This document shows, piece by piece, positions 9,637-18,399 of a DNA stretch of 64,000 nt. Below the pieces are notes generated by a model, which ran no database searches, was not told where the DNA came from, and saw only the letters and a list, made by a program, of their open reading frames with translations. A program made the position numbers and the translations under genes. Origin of the DNA: Gimesia algae (GTDB lineage: Bacteria > Planctomycetota > Planctomycetia > Planctomycetales > Planctomycetaceae); the NCBI RefSeq assembly GCF_007746795.1, contig NZ_CP036343.1, positions 2,965,369 to 3,029,368 of the forward strand, read 5' to 3'. Position 1 is the stretch's first letter; each line of letters begins with the position of its first letter.

Positions 9637-10098
9637 TTAGCGAGGAATGCGGGGGCCGACACTCCGATTCGACAGTGAAAAGTCAGTCATGCGGGAGGCA
9701 GAATCAGGCCACATCCAGGATGATCCATGGTCCTGTGTCAAACACAATACTTCGCAACTCGCTTCAATCTCTTCTACCGCTTCTGCCGTCATGGATGCGA
9801 CCTCTGCCAGTTCCTGATAGCCTCCCAGGCGAAAGCATTCGCTTAAGGCGTTCCAGGCTTTGCGACTTTCCATGACAGGAAACAGGCGTGCGGCCTGATG
9901 CAGAGGCTCAATCGCCTCCTGATATCGTTCCTGACGCAGGTATGCTTCCCCCGTCAGAAACAGACGCATGGCTTCCAGTGGACCAGCGTCTTCTAATGCA
10001 GCAAGTGCATCCAGAGCCTGAATGGGCATTCCCAGTTCCAGGTATCCCTCGGCGGCCATAATTTTGTGAATTACTTTGGGAGAAACGTTGTCAAACAT
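9637..10098 (-). CDS. Small TPR protein, paralogue of the protein at 7079-7597
   Basis: A 153-residue soluble protein built mainly of TPR-like helical pairs: MAAEGYLELGMPIQAL, FLTGEAYLRQERYQEAI and ALSECFRLGGYQELAE. It lacks the acidic tail of its paralogue at 7079-7597 and ends in a short basic/Ser-rich tail. The start is ATG 10098, with AAGGA about 8 bases upstream; an in-frame TTG two codons earlier is less likely. It is divergent from the second sulfatase gene, and copy B of the dispersed repeat lies between the two. Function is unknown. Confidence 0.7.
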   Translation of the reverse strand: MFDNVSPKVIHKIMAAEGYLELGMPIQALDALAALEDAGPLEAMRLFLTGEAYLRQERYQEAIEPLHQAARLFPVMESRKAWNALSECFRLGGYQELAEVASMTAEAVEEIEASCEVLCLTQDHGSSWMWPDSASRMTDFSLSNRSVGPRIPR

Positions 10099-10159
10099 AA
10101 TCAATTCCTTTTTTTACCGGTGGGGCAAGCAATCCATTGCCCGGCTGCAGTGTTGTTTC

Positions 10160-10253
10160 TAGAGCGCATCACATTTAACTATAGCGTCTCCCAATCTATT
10201 ATGCTCGGCCCAAATGGCCCTGGAGACGCTACAGTAAAACTGGACACAGTCTA
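10160..10253 (+). repeat. Dispersed palindromic MITE-like element, copy B
   Basis: An intact ~94-bp copy reading TAGAGCGCATCACATTT at the left and GGACACAGTCTA at the right. The inner arms AGCGTCTCC and GGAGACGCT are exact complements. The bounding TA is present on both sides, and the empty site is CTAA (TTAG on the other strand). It lies in the 500-bp divergent spacer between the small TPR gene and the sulfatase gene; I saw nothing else in that spacer. Confidence 0.85.
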
Positions 10254-10599
10254 AAACGTTTCAATCCTATGAAACGTTGACTTGATGAAATTCTTAAATG
10301 CAACCTCCATACCAAACAGGGGCCTTCGGGCGAGGATTTCACCTATCTCAAGTCAGGACAACACCTTCAAACACACAGATATTTCCCTGAGTATCCGCAA
10401 TCGCAGCCAAAATGCAGTTTCTACCCAAACGGCTTCTGTAACATCTACATCTCCCGATCTATAAACCGGTACGATGAGTGGCTGACGCAATACCATGCGA
10501 AAACTTGCACTTCTCCCGATAAACATGCATGATAGAGATTGCCTAATTCACGAGCCTTCGCCTGTGATCTGACTTCTTTTGAGACTGAGGATGAACCCG

Positions 10600-12225
10600 A
10601 TGCTGTCGCTCTTCCAACCTGCAATTCGATTTTCTATTTCATTTGTGATGAGTCTGCTGCTCACTTCGTCTCTCTTGATGATCTGTCCGCAGTCTGAGAG
10701 TGCTGCCGCGGAAGCAGGCCGCCCTAACATTCTGTTTATCTTCACCGACGACCATGCCTCGCATGCGATGAGCTGTTATGGCTCGAAAGTCAACGAGACC
10801 CCGAATCTGGATCGCATCGCCCATGAAGGCATGCGGTTCAATAACTGTTTCTGCACGAACAGTATCTGCGGTCCCAGTCGCGCAGTCATTCTGACCGGCA
10901 AACACAGTCATTTGAACGGATTCAAACAGAACGGCAATAAATTTGACGGCGCGCAGCAGACGTTTCCCAAGATTCTCCGAAAACATGGCTATCAGACTGC
11001 CATTGTCGGGAAATGGCATCTGACCTCTGATCCAACGGGTTTCGACTATTCTGAAATTCTGATTGGACAGGGGCCTTATTATAACCCACCGATGATCAAG
11101 AACGGGGAACGTGTCAAACACGTGGGGTACACCACTGATATCATCACCGATCTGGCGCTCGACTATCTCAAAAATGATCGCGATCCTGACAAACCTTTTA
11201 TGTTGATGTTTCAACACAAGGCACCGCATCGTAACTGGCAACCCGGCCCCAAATACCTCCACATGTATGACGATGTGACCATCCCGGAACCGGATAACCT
11301 GTTTGATAATTATGAAGGTCGTGGCACCGCAGCGCATCAGCAGGATATGACCATCGAAAAAACAATGACCCCGTTTGATCTGAAATTAACTCCCCCCAAC
11401 AATCTGACTCCCGAACAGCTGGCGACGTGGAATACCGCGTATGAACCCAAAAACGAAGCATTCCGCAAAGCAAATCTCACGGGAAAAGATCTGGTACGCT
11501 GGAAATATCAGCGTTACATGAAAGACTATCTCAGATGTGTCGCTTCCGTCGATGATAACGTCGGCCGCATGCTGGATTACCTGGAATCTTCGGGCCTGGC
11601 GAAGAATACAGTCGTGATCTACTCTTCTGACCAGGGCTTTTATCTGGGAGATCATGGCTGGTTCGATAAACGATTCATGTATGAAGAATCATACCGGATG
11701 CCCTTGCTGGCACGCTGGCCCGGCGTCATCAAACCAGGGAGCGTTAATAACGATCTGGTATCCAACCTGGATTTCGCGGAAACCTTTCTGAATCTGGCCC
11801 AGGCCCCCATTCCGGCTGACATGCAGGGGGTCAGTCTGGTGCCTCTGTTCAAAGGGGAAGAAGTGAAATGGCGCGAAAGCCTCTACTACCATTATTACGA
11901 ATTCTATAATGATCGACGTTCCGCCCATATGGTCCGTCGGCACAATGGAGTCCGCACGAAACGCTATAAGCTGATTGACTTTTACAACCTGGGTGAATGG
12001 GAACTATACGATCTGGAAAAAGATCCCCGCGAGATGAAGAATGTGTATGCGGAACCGGAATATGCTCAGGTGGTCAAAGACCTGAAAGCGGAGCTGAAAC
12101 TGCTGCAGGCAAAGTACCAGGTACCTGATGACACAGGCTCTGTTGAGAAGGACCCTCCTTCACTTTATCTCAAACCGAGAAACAGTGGCGCTGCTCAGAA
12201 AAAGAAAGCAGCCGGTAAAAAATAA
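10600..12225 (+). CDS. Secreted sulfatase (formylglycine-dependent)
   Basis: A 541-residue sulfatase with an N-terminal signal peptide (hydrophobic [15 protein letters not shown], cleavage near ESAAA). The core begins at [16 protein letters not shown] with the metal-binding Asp pair. [14 protein letters not shown] carries the C-x-P-S-R formylglycine site (Cys at about 90), and [20 protein letters not shown] gives the later metal and sulfate ligands. C-terminally, [17 protein letters not shown] is the DUF4976-type end of many planctomycete sulfatases. ATG 10600 is preferred because GAGG lies 9 bases upstream; ATG 10591 and TTG 10579 are in frame. The C-terminus is Lys-rich. The substrate is unknown. 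It is convergent with the methyltransferase gene. Confidence 0.9.
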   Translation: MLSLFQPAIRFSISFVMSLLLTSSLLMICPQSESAAAEAGRPNILFIFTDDHASHAMSCYGSKVNETPNLDRIAHEGMRFNNCFCTNSICGPSRAVILTGKHSHLNGFKQNGNKFDGAQQTFPKILRKHGYQTAIVGKWHLTSDPTGFDYSEILIGQGPYYNPPMIKNGERVKHVGYTTDIITDLALDYLKNDRDPDKPFMLMFQHKAPHRNWQPGPKYLHMYDDVTIPEPDNLFDNYEGRGTAAHQQDMTIEKTMTPFDLKLTPPNNLTPEQLATWNTAYEPKNEAFRKANLTGKDLVRWKYQRYMKDYLRCVASVDDNVGRMLDYLESSGLAKNTVVIYSSDQGFYLGDHGWFDKRFMYEESYRMPLLARWPGVIKPGSVNNDLVSNLDFAETFLNLAQAPIPADMQGVSLVPLFKGEEVKWRESLYYHYYEFYNDRRSAHMVRRHNGVRTKRYKLIDFYNLGEWELYDLEKDPREMKNVYAEPEYAQVVKDLKAELKLLQAKYQVPDDTGSVEKDPPSLYLKPRNSGAAQKKKAAGKK

Positions 12226-12274
12226 TTCCGGCAAACTGCTTTCTTCGACCGAACGGGAGATTCGTATATTTCGC

Positions 12275-13171
12275 TTATTCAGTCATACGCAGGTAAAAAC
12301 GGAGCCCTGCGACTGCATACTGCCGCGCGCCCAGATCCCAGCGCCAAGGCGGCAGCATCTCCACATCTTGAACCAGTTTTGCCAGGGGCGCTTTCCCTTT
12401 CAATTGTGCAAACAACAGACCGGGATGCACACCATGAAAAAAATTACGTGATGACAGCAGTTGTGATAAATACTGGGTGAATTGGAAATCAGGGACATCC
12501 TTCAAATCAGCCGCAGATTCTGAAGAGACAAAATCACTGATAATCAGGCCCGCGCCCCCCTCACCAATCAAATCCAGTACGCTGCGAAAGTGCTGCTCGC
12601 GCACGGCGACCATCAGCTCTTCAAACTGTGGATGAGTCTCACCGACAGCATGCACGACCTGAAGAATCAGTTGACTCAAAATGCAAGTAGAACAGACGAC
12701 GTCATACGGACCAGGCAGGTTCAATTCTTGAACGCCAGTTAATGCGGTAATGATCTCCCGCAGCTCTGCCTCCCCCTGATCTGGATCTGATTTAAAAGCG
12801 GCCAACCTGTCTCCAATTCCGGTCAAATCCAGCACATGCATGCTGATCGCCGGGTTGTCAGAGACCGACTGAAAATCGATCGCGTATCTCAATGCCGATT
12901 CGTCCAGATCCACCAGATGAATTTCGCTGTACACTTGAAGCAACTTCTGCAAATCCAGGTCGTTACAGTTTCCTGCCCCCAGTACACATAACCGCCCCCT
13001 GGAAGAATCCGCCAGGTCTGTCAGATATCCTGTAATCAGATTGCGATGCGTTGCCCCCTGTTCCCAGTTGGGACGACTCGCCTGATTAAATCGAACTTCT
13101 TCCTCAAATAATTCATTTATCACTGTCGTTGAAAAACTCCTTTTTCCATAATCGCCGCTCGGATTATACAA
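12275..13171 (-). CDS. Putative SAM-dependent methyltransferase (class I)
   Basis: The product is about 298 residues. A Rossmann-type methyltransferase core is suggested by LCVLGAGNCNDLDL (about 61-74, glycine-rich motif I) and by IHLVDLDESAL (84-94, the acidic end of strand 2 that binds SAM ribose). GPYDVVCSTCILSQLI resembles motif IV, and GGAGLIISDFVSSE the next strand. It has no membrane segment. The start is uncertain: the frame opens at TTG 13171 without a clear ribosome-binding site, and a GTG at 13123 lies 13 bases after AAGGAG. The methyl acceptor cannot be inferred. The gene is divergent from the WecA-like gene. Confidence 0.65.
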   Translation of the reverse strand: MYNPSGDYGKRSFSTTVINELFEEEVRFNQASRPNWEQGATHRNLITGYLTDLADSSRGRLCVLGAGNCNDLDLQKLLQVYSEIHLVDLDESALRYAIDFQSVSDNPAISMHVLDLTGIGDRLAAFKSDPDQGEAELREIITALTGVQELNLPGPYDVVCSTCILSQLILQVVHAVGETHPQFEELMVAVREQHFRSVLDLIGEGGAGLIISDFVSSESAADLKDVPDFQFTQYLSQLLSSRNFFHGVHPGLLFAQLKGKAPLAKLVQDVEMLPPWRWDLGARQYAVAGLRFYLRMTE

Positions 13172-13304
13172 GTGAGGTCAACTGTAAGTCATGCACAGGA
13201 TATATCAATCGAAAACCACCAGGAAATCCATTTTTCGCTACCACTAATCCCTGATTTCAGCCAAACTAGAGCATATTATTCAAGATCCAACTCTGTCATT
13301 CTGA

Positions 13305-14438
13305 ATGTCATCTGAAATGCTATTCTTTGTTTTTGCCTGCCTTGTCCCCGCATTTTTAATTTCCTTTCTCGCTACGGCAGCAATGCGCAAACTGGCGCCT
13401 CGCTGGGGACTCATTGATCAGCCTGCCCAACGCAAAGTACATACTAACCCCACTCCCCTTGGTGGAGGTGTCGGCATCTGGCTGGGAGTCATCATCCCGA
13501 TCGTCTGCGCCCAGCTGATCGCACTGGTGATTGTCAAATCAGGCATCAAACCAGCCTGGATTCCCGCCGAACTCGTTCCTCATCTGGAAGGAGTTCTCTA
13601 TCGCTCGGGACAACTCTGGATGGTGCTCGGGGGAGGAACGGTTCTCGCAGTTATGGGACTGCTTGACGATAAACTCAATATCTCCTGGAAGCCACGCCTG
13701 ATCATTCAATTGCTCGTGGCTGGTGGCCTGGTGATGGGGGGCATCCGGGGCACTCTTTTTATTCAGCAACCCTGGATCGGGATGCTGCTGACAGTCGCCT
13801 GGATTATCGTCCTGGTCAACTCATTGAACTTTCTGGATAATATGGATGGCCTCACATCGGGTATCGGACTCATCGCCGCCGTCCTGTTTGCTTTAATCAT
13901 GTTACGTTACACCGGAGAACCACGCTGGCTGGTCGCAGGCGTTCTACTCGTTCTCGCGGGCTCGATTGCTGGTTTTTTATGCCATAACTGGCCTCCAGCG
14001 AAAATCTTCATGGGAGACTCGGGCAGCTATTTTATCGGACTGATCCTGTCTACGATGACCGTCCTGGGAACATTTTATCCAGGTGCGACTTCAGCCGGCG
14101 AGAACATCGTGAATCGGCATGTCATCCTGGCCCCGCTTTGTATTCTGGCAATTCCCCTGTATGATTTCTGCACGGTGATGCTCATTCGATTAAAAGAGGG
14201 GCGCAGCCCATTTCACGCGGATAAAAGTCATTTCTCACATCGCCTGGTCGAGCTCGGCTTAACTAAACGGGATACTGTTCTGACAATCCACCTCGCGACC
14301 TTGACCACTGGTATCGGTGGACTGATTTTATATGAAGTCTCGTCCTGGAGCGCTGCCCTGCTGGTCATGCTCATGATTCTGTGTGTCCTTTTGATCGTGA
14401 CGATCCTGGAAAATGTAGGTCGGAAAAATCGGGAATGA
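13305..14438 (+). CDS. WecA/TagO-like polyprenyl-phosphate sugar-1-phosphate transferase
   Basis: This 377-residue polytopic membrane protein belongs to the MraY/WecA family, which transfers a HexNAc-1-phosphate from UDP-sugar to undecaprenyl phosphate and starts surface-glycan synthesis. Visible motifs in order are GLLDD (Asp121-122), NFLDNMDGLTSG (177-186), KIFMGDSGSYF (233-243) and HADKSHFSHRL near 305-315, the His motif that separates WecA/TagO types from MraY. About ten membrane helices are apparent. Its stop overlaps the start of the O-antigen-ligase-like gene by four bases (ATGA), so the two are coupled and probably act in one pathway. The exact sugar is unknown. Confidence 0.88.
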   Translation: MSSEMLFFVFACLVPAFLISFLATAAMRKLAPRWGLIDQPAQRKVHTNPTPLGGGVGIWLGVIIPIVCAQLIALVIVKSGIKPAWIPAELVPHLEGVLYRSGQLWMVLGGGTVLAVMGLLDDKLNISWKPRLIIQLLVAGGLVMGGIRGTLFIQQPWIGMLLTVAWIIVLVNSLNFLDNMDGLTSGIGLIAAVLFALIMLRYTGEPRWLVAGVLLVLAGSIAGFLCHNWPPAKIFMGDSGSYFIGLILSTMTVLGTFYPGATSAGENIVNRHVILAPLCILAIPLYDFCTVMLIRLKEGRSPFHADKSHFSHRLVELGLTKRDTVLTIHLATLTTGIGGLILYEVSSWSAALLVMLMILCVLLIVTILENVGRKNRE

Positions 14439-16831
14439 GTAAGCAGCGTAAAAAAAAACCGCCCCAGCTGACTCGGGTTGAGACGACCTCGACAGCATCC
14501 TCTCTCCTCTGGCTGACCAGTCTACTCCAGGGAGCCCAGCTGTTTCTGGTTGGCACGCTCATATTAGCTCGTTACTTTGTACCAGCAGAATCTGCACCGG
14601 ACGGGGATACGCTCACGTTCGCACTGGGCTGGTTCCTGGTCTCGATTCTCTATGCCGCCAGCCTGCTGACAGATCGCTCACGATCCTTTCGGCTGGACCT
14701 GTTTGACTGCGCGGTCTGGCTGCTGGTAGCAGGTCAGGTTCTCTCCACGCTGGTGATGATCTGGCTTGGAGAAGGACAACAGCGCGATGCTTTAAATATG
14801 ATGTGGGAATGGGTCGCGCTGGGCTGCAGCTTCTCCCTGATCCGCCGTCTGATTGACACATCTGCGCTGCGCGGCACATTGATTGTGGGATTCATCACCA
14901 CGGTTGTAGTCCTGTCAGTATATGGGATCTGGCAGCATCATTGGATGTATGATCAACTCTCTAAAGAATACCTGGATGCACGGCAGCAGTATGATGCCAC
15001 GCGCTCTCCCGAAGCCTTACAGAAGCTGCTTTCGATGGGAGTTCCCTCCGATGCCATCCATGGCAGCAGTCGCAAGTTGTTTGAACAACGACTGTTAAAC
15101 AGCTCCGAACCGCTGGGCTTGTTCGCGCTCGCAAACACGTTTGCCGGTCTGTTAGCTGTGGGCTTTCTGCTTTCGTTTGCTCTAACCATTGATTGTTTTT
15201 TTCAGAAATCCTCGCAATCCAGGTCTCTCTGGAAGCGGTGGAAACCGGGAATCTTTCTGCTCGCGACGATGCTGATCGGTTACTGCCTGATCCTGACTAA
15301 AAGCCGCACGGCCTGGGTCGGTCTCATCGGTGGCCTTGTCAGTCTGGGACTGCTGAAACTGCTTCAATCACGCCGGAGCACAACAGCCGATCCTCAACGC
15401 TGGAAAAAGCAGGTTCTCAAATGGGGAGGTCTTGCCGCGATCCTCTGTGTAGGATTCTTACTGTTGGCGACTCTGAGTGGAGGTTTTGACCGGGCAGTGT
15501 TGACCGAAGCGCCAAAATCGCTTCAATACCGCATCGAATACTGGACGGCAACCTGGGATGTCATCAAAGAAAACCCCCTCTGGGGCACAGGCCCCGGGAA
15601 TTTCCGTTCGCATTATCTGAAGTTTAAACTGCCTGGATCCAGTGAAGAAATTGCGGATCCGCATAACTTTCTGCTTGATGTCTGGGCCAACGGCGGTCTG
15701 ATTGCATTCGTGGGATTATTACTGATTCTGTGTCTGACCTGTTACCGTTGGATAATCAAGCCATTGCCCGATCAAGACACTTTGGACTCAGAAACTTTCT
15801 CCACAGAAAATTATTTCTCACAATCACAATTGATGCTCCTGCTCGGATTCGGGCTGTCATTTGCCCTGCTCTGGGGAATTCAATTATTTGTGTTCTCCAT
15901 TGATCAATCGATTCTCGGGCTGTTCTGCCTGGGTTGGCTGGCACTCTTTTTCATTTTGAACGCTAGCGCCAGCTTGAGAGCGACTGATCAGGGTGTAACC
16001 ACTTCATTATTGCCCCTCGCGTTTGCGGCAGCTTTTATTGCCTTATGTATCCATTTATCAGGTGCGGGGGGAATAGCGATGCCCGCCATCACACAAACCT
16101 GGCTGCTGCTACTGGCACTTGCTTTTCCCGTCGTTACTGCATCAGACAATCCTAACGTAAGTTCAGTAGAACAATCGAGACCAGGTTCGTCTCAAACAGA
16201 GCCAGCTATACATTTGAGAGCACTTTCATTAACAGTCTGCCTGATCCTGACGTTTTTCTTTATCGTGTCTTCGTTTGCGCCAACAATCCAGAGGAAATCA
16301 CTCGTACTACAAGCGGAACAGTCACTTCTGCGTGGCTCATCGGTTCGCAATGCGCAACGTTATTTCAGTCAGGCCAGTCAGGCAGATCCACTCTCTCCGG
16401 CTCCCTGGCAGGCTTTGGCTGAGATTGAATTTCGAGAAGGAGAACAGAATCGCAGTACGTTTGAACGAGGTGTCGAATTGAAAAAAGAGGCAATTCAACG
16501 GGATCCCTTAAATCCACGCCACTACTTCGATCTGGGCCGTCAGTGGGAATTGCAGTATCAGGCCACACATCATCAGACTGATCTGACGTCAGCGCTCAAA
16601 TATTTCCAGCGCGCCATTGCAGGATATCCCCATAATTCCCTCTATCGAGCCAAATATGCGGAAGCTCTGTCAGACGCAGGAGAGTCTGCCGCAAGTCAGA
16701 ATGAGGCGCAGCGAGCGATTGAACTGGATGCAGCCAATAGACGTGGTCAGCACGTGGACAAATACTTAAATGAAGAGACTGTAAGTCGAATGAAAGAAAT
16801 AATTAACGCAACTCAATCGAATCAGAATTGA
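14435..16831 (+). CDS. O-antigen ligase/polymerase-like membrane protein with C-terminal TPR domain
   Basis: The product is 798 residues. About 12 hydrophobic helices cover roughly 25-600. The Wzy_C/WaaL signature region lies at about 310-420: LTKSRTAWVGLIGG, then a large periplasmic loop with WDVIKENPLWGTGPGNF and DPHNFLLDVWANGGL. The last ~180 residues form TPR-like repeats (AQRYFSQASQADPLSPAPW, ALKYFQRAIAGYP). This layout is typical of ligases that move undecaprenyl-linked glycans onto lipid A or protein. The start ATG 14435 overlaps the TGA of the WecA-like gene, so the pair is coupled. Whether it is a ligase or polymerase, and its acceptor, cannot be told from the sequence. Confidence 0.82.
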   Translation: MSKQRKKKPPQLTRVETTSTASSLLWLTSLLQGAQLFLVGTLILARYFVPAESAPDGDTLTFALGWFLVSILYAASLLTDRSRSFRLDLFDCAVWLLVAGQVLSTLVMIWLGEGQQRDALNMMWEWVALGCSFSLIRRLIDTSALRGTLIVGFITTVVVLSVYGIWQHHWMYDQLSKEYLDARQQYDATRSPEALQKLLSMGVPSDAIHGSSRKLFEQRLLNSSEPLGLFALANTFAGLLAVGFLLSFALTIDCFFQKSSQSRSLWKRWKPGIFLLATMLIGYCLILTKSRTAWVGLIGGLVSLGLLKLLQSRRSTTADPQRWKKQVLKWGGLAAILCVGFLLLATLSGGFDRAVLTEAPKSLQYRIEYWTATWDVIKENPLWGTGPGNFRSHYLKFKLPGSSEEIADPHNFLLDVWANGGLIAFVGLLLILCLTCYRWIIKPLPDQDTLDSETFSTENYFSQSQLMLLLGFGLSFALLWGIQLFVFSIDQSILGLFCLGWLALFFILNASASLRATDQGVTTSLLPLAFAAAFIALCIHLSGAGGIAMPAITQTWLLLLALAFPVVTASDNPNVSSVEQSRPGSSQTEPAIHLRALSLTVCLILTFFFIVSSFAPTIQRKSLVLQAEQSLLRGSSVRNAQRYFSQASQADPLSPAPWQALAEIEFREGEQNRSTFERGVELKKEAIQRDPLNPRHYFDLGRQWELQYQATHHQTDLTSALKYFQRAIAGYPHNSLYRAKYAEALSDAGESAASQNEAQRAIELDAANRRGQHVDKYLNEETVSRMKEIINATQSNQN

Positions 16832-16952
16832 ACTCGGCTGCGATTCGGCCCATAATAACTGAGTGTTCTCTGTCGGAATCCAGTCTGACCTGATTCTTCT
16901 GACATCATTATTAAATCAATTTTATTCAAACTACTTCATTGCTGGTGAAATC

Positions 16953-18215
16953 ATGAATTTACGAGCCGCTACGGCGATAATTGCTCTTGTTATTGCACTT
17001 GCTGGTACAGTCTGGCTGGGTCGAGGTAACGGAGATGTCCAGCCTGAGGCTCCTGTTCAAAAACAGGTTGAGACCTCAGAAGACCGCCCGAAAATTTCCC
17101 CTACCGGCCCCTACCCCAAAGCGGTTGTAGAAAAGGCGCGTTACAACTTCGGCAGTATGGCTGTGGGACAGACACTGTCGTATAACTTCATTCTGAAGAA
17201 TGAAGGGGAAGCGCCTCTGGAAGTCCAAAAAGGCGCAACCACCTGCAAATGCACACTCAGCGAAATGAAAGAAAATCTGGTTGCCCCGGGTGAGTCTGTA
17301 AAAATTGAATTGACCTGGACTCCCAAAAGTCCGCAGGAGCATTTTGGACAGACTGCAACAATCTGGACCAACGACCCGGAAAACCAGGAAATCAAACTGC
17401 AGATAGAAGGTACTGCGAACAAGCTGATCGCTTTTACCGGTGACTATGCGGGCAGCCCGCAGTGGTCTCTGCCCACCATGTCCACCACGGATCCAGTTTC
17501 GTTCTCGGGAAAAATTCACACCAAATATCTGAACGATTTTAAAATTCTGAATATTGAATCGAGTAAGTCGGGACTGACATCAAAGTTCAAACCACTCACG
17601 CCGGAAGAACTGAAAGAAGCCGATGCAAAATGCGGCTATGCCATCGAAGTCACAGCGCACCCCGATCAGTTTCCATTGGGAGGATTCAACGAACGACTCA
17701 CTGTCAAAACTGATATTCCACATGATTTATCACCACCCGGTATCGGAGAGAAACACGACCACGAGGAACTCCAAGACCCCAAACATGATCATGAACATGC
17801 AGAACCAGAGGGACCACGAAATTTCGTGATTCAGGTTTCTGGAAATCACACTGGCCCGATCCGTATTGTTCCCACATTTGGCGTACAGTGGAACCCGAAA
17901 ACCATGATTTTGAACCTGGGTGAATTCTCAGCTAAGGAGGGAAAGTCAGTCACGCTGTCCATGTTTGTCGAAGGAAAAGAGCAGCCACTGGAAATTGTTG
18001 ACCAGGAAGTGGCTCCGAATTTTCTTGAATTTGAATTGAAAAAAGATGACAAATTTGAGTCAAAAACCAAGCAGCGTTATGAATTGAAATTTGCCGTTCC
18101 TCCCGAGATGTCTCCTGTTTTCTTCGGGAGAACCAATCTGGCGAAAGTCAAACTGCAGACGAATCATCCCGAGGCAAAAGAAATTGAGTTTCGGGTCCAG
18201 TTTATTTCTCTGTGA
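16953..18215 (+). CDS. Membrane-anchored or secreted DUF1573 protein with His/Asp-rich segment
   Basis: A 420-residue protein with one N-terminal hydrophobic segment (MNLRAATAIIALVIALAGTV), read as a signal anchor or signal peptide. A DUF1573 immunoglobulin-like domain follows at about 60-150 (YNFGSMAVGQTLSYNFILKN, then TTCKCTLSEM with its Cys pair). A second beta-sandwich-like region fills the C-terminal half. Between them, around 265-285, is a cluster rich in His, Asp and Glu (KHDHEELQDPKHDHEHAE) that could bind metal. ATG 16953 is preferred over the upstream 16863 codon because the signal segment begins there and GGTGA precedes it. It lies 184 bp upstream of the tetrahaem lipoprotein on the same strand, and a joint cell-envelope role is an inference. 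Confidence 0.75.
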   Translation: MNLRAATAIIALVIALAGTVWLGRGNGDVQPEAPVQKQVETSEDRPKISPTGPYPKAVVEKARYNFGSMAVGQTLSYNFILKNEGEAPLEVQKGATTCKCTLSEMKENLVAPGESVKIELTWTPKSPQEHFGQTATIWTNDPENQEIKLQIEGTANKLIAFTGDYAGSPQWSLPTMSTTDPVSFSGKIHTKYLNDFKILNIESSKSGLTSKFKPLTPEELKEADAKCGYAIEVTAHPDQFPLGGFNERLTVKTDIPHDLSPPGIGEKHDHEELQDPKHDHEHAEPEGPRNFVIQVSGNHTGPIRIVPTFGVQWNPKTMILNLGEFSAKEGKSVTLSMFVEGKEQPLEIVDQEVAPNFLEFELKKDDKFESKTKQRYELKFAVPPEMSPVFFGRTNLAKVKLQTNHPEAKEIEFRVQFISL

Positions 18216-18399
18216 TACTTGATCCCCAGAAAAAAACAAACCGGGCTTTCAGACAACCAGTAACTTTTTTGTCGAAGACCTTTCCAGGGCCAGGGTCAGA
18301 TCTACTTTGACGCAATACCACGTTTTGAGCTAAGATAAACAACGAGGGAGTTCCCCAATGTTTACTTTCCTCAATCACCTCCACGGAAGGTCAAACTGA

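Noticed and set aside
13140-13165. TATAAT near the methyltransferase start as a promoter -10
   Set aside because: No acceptable -35 lies 16-18 bases upstream, and it overlaps a possible start codon.
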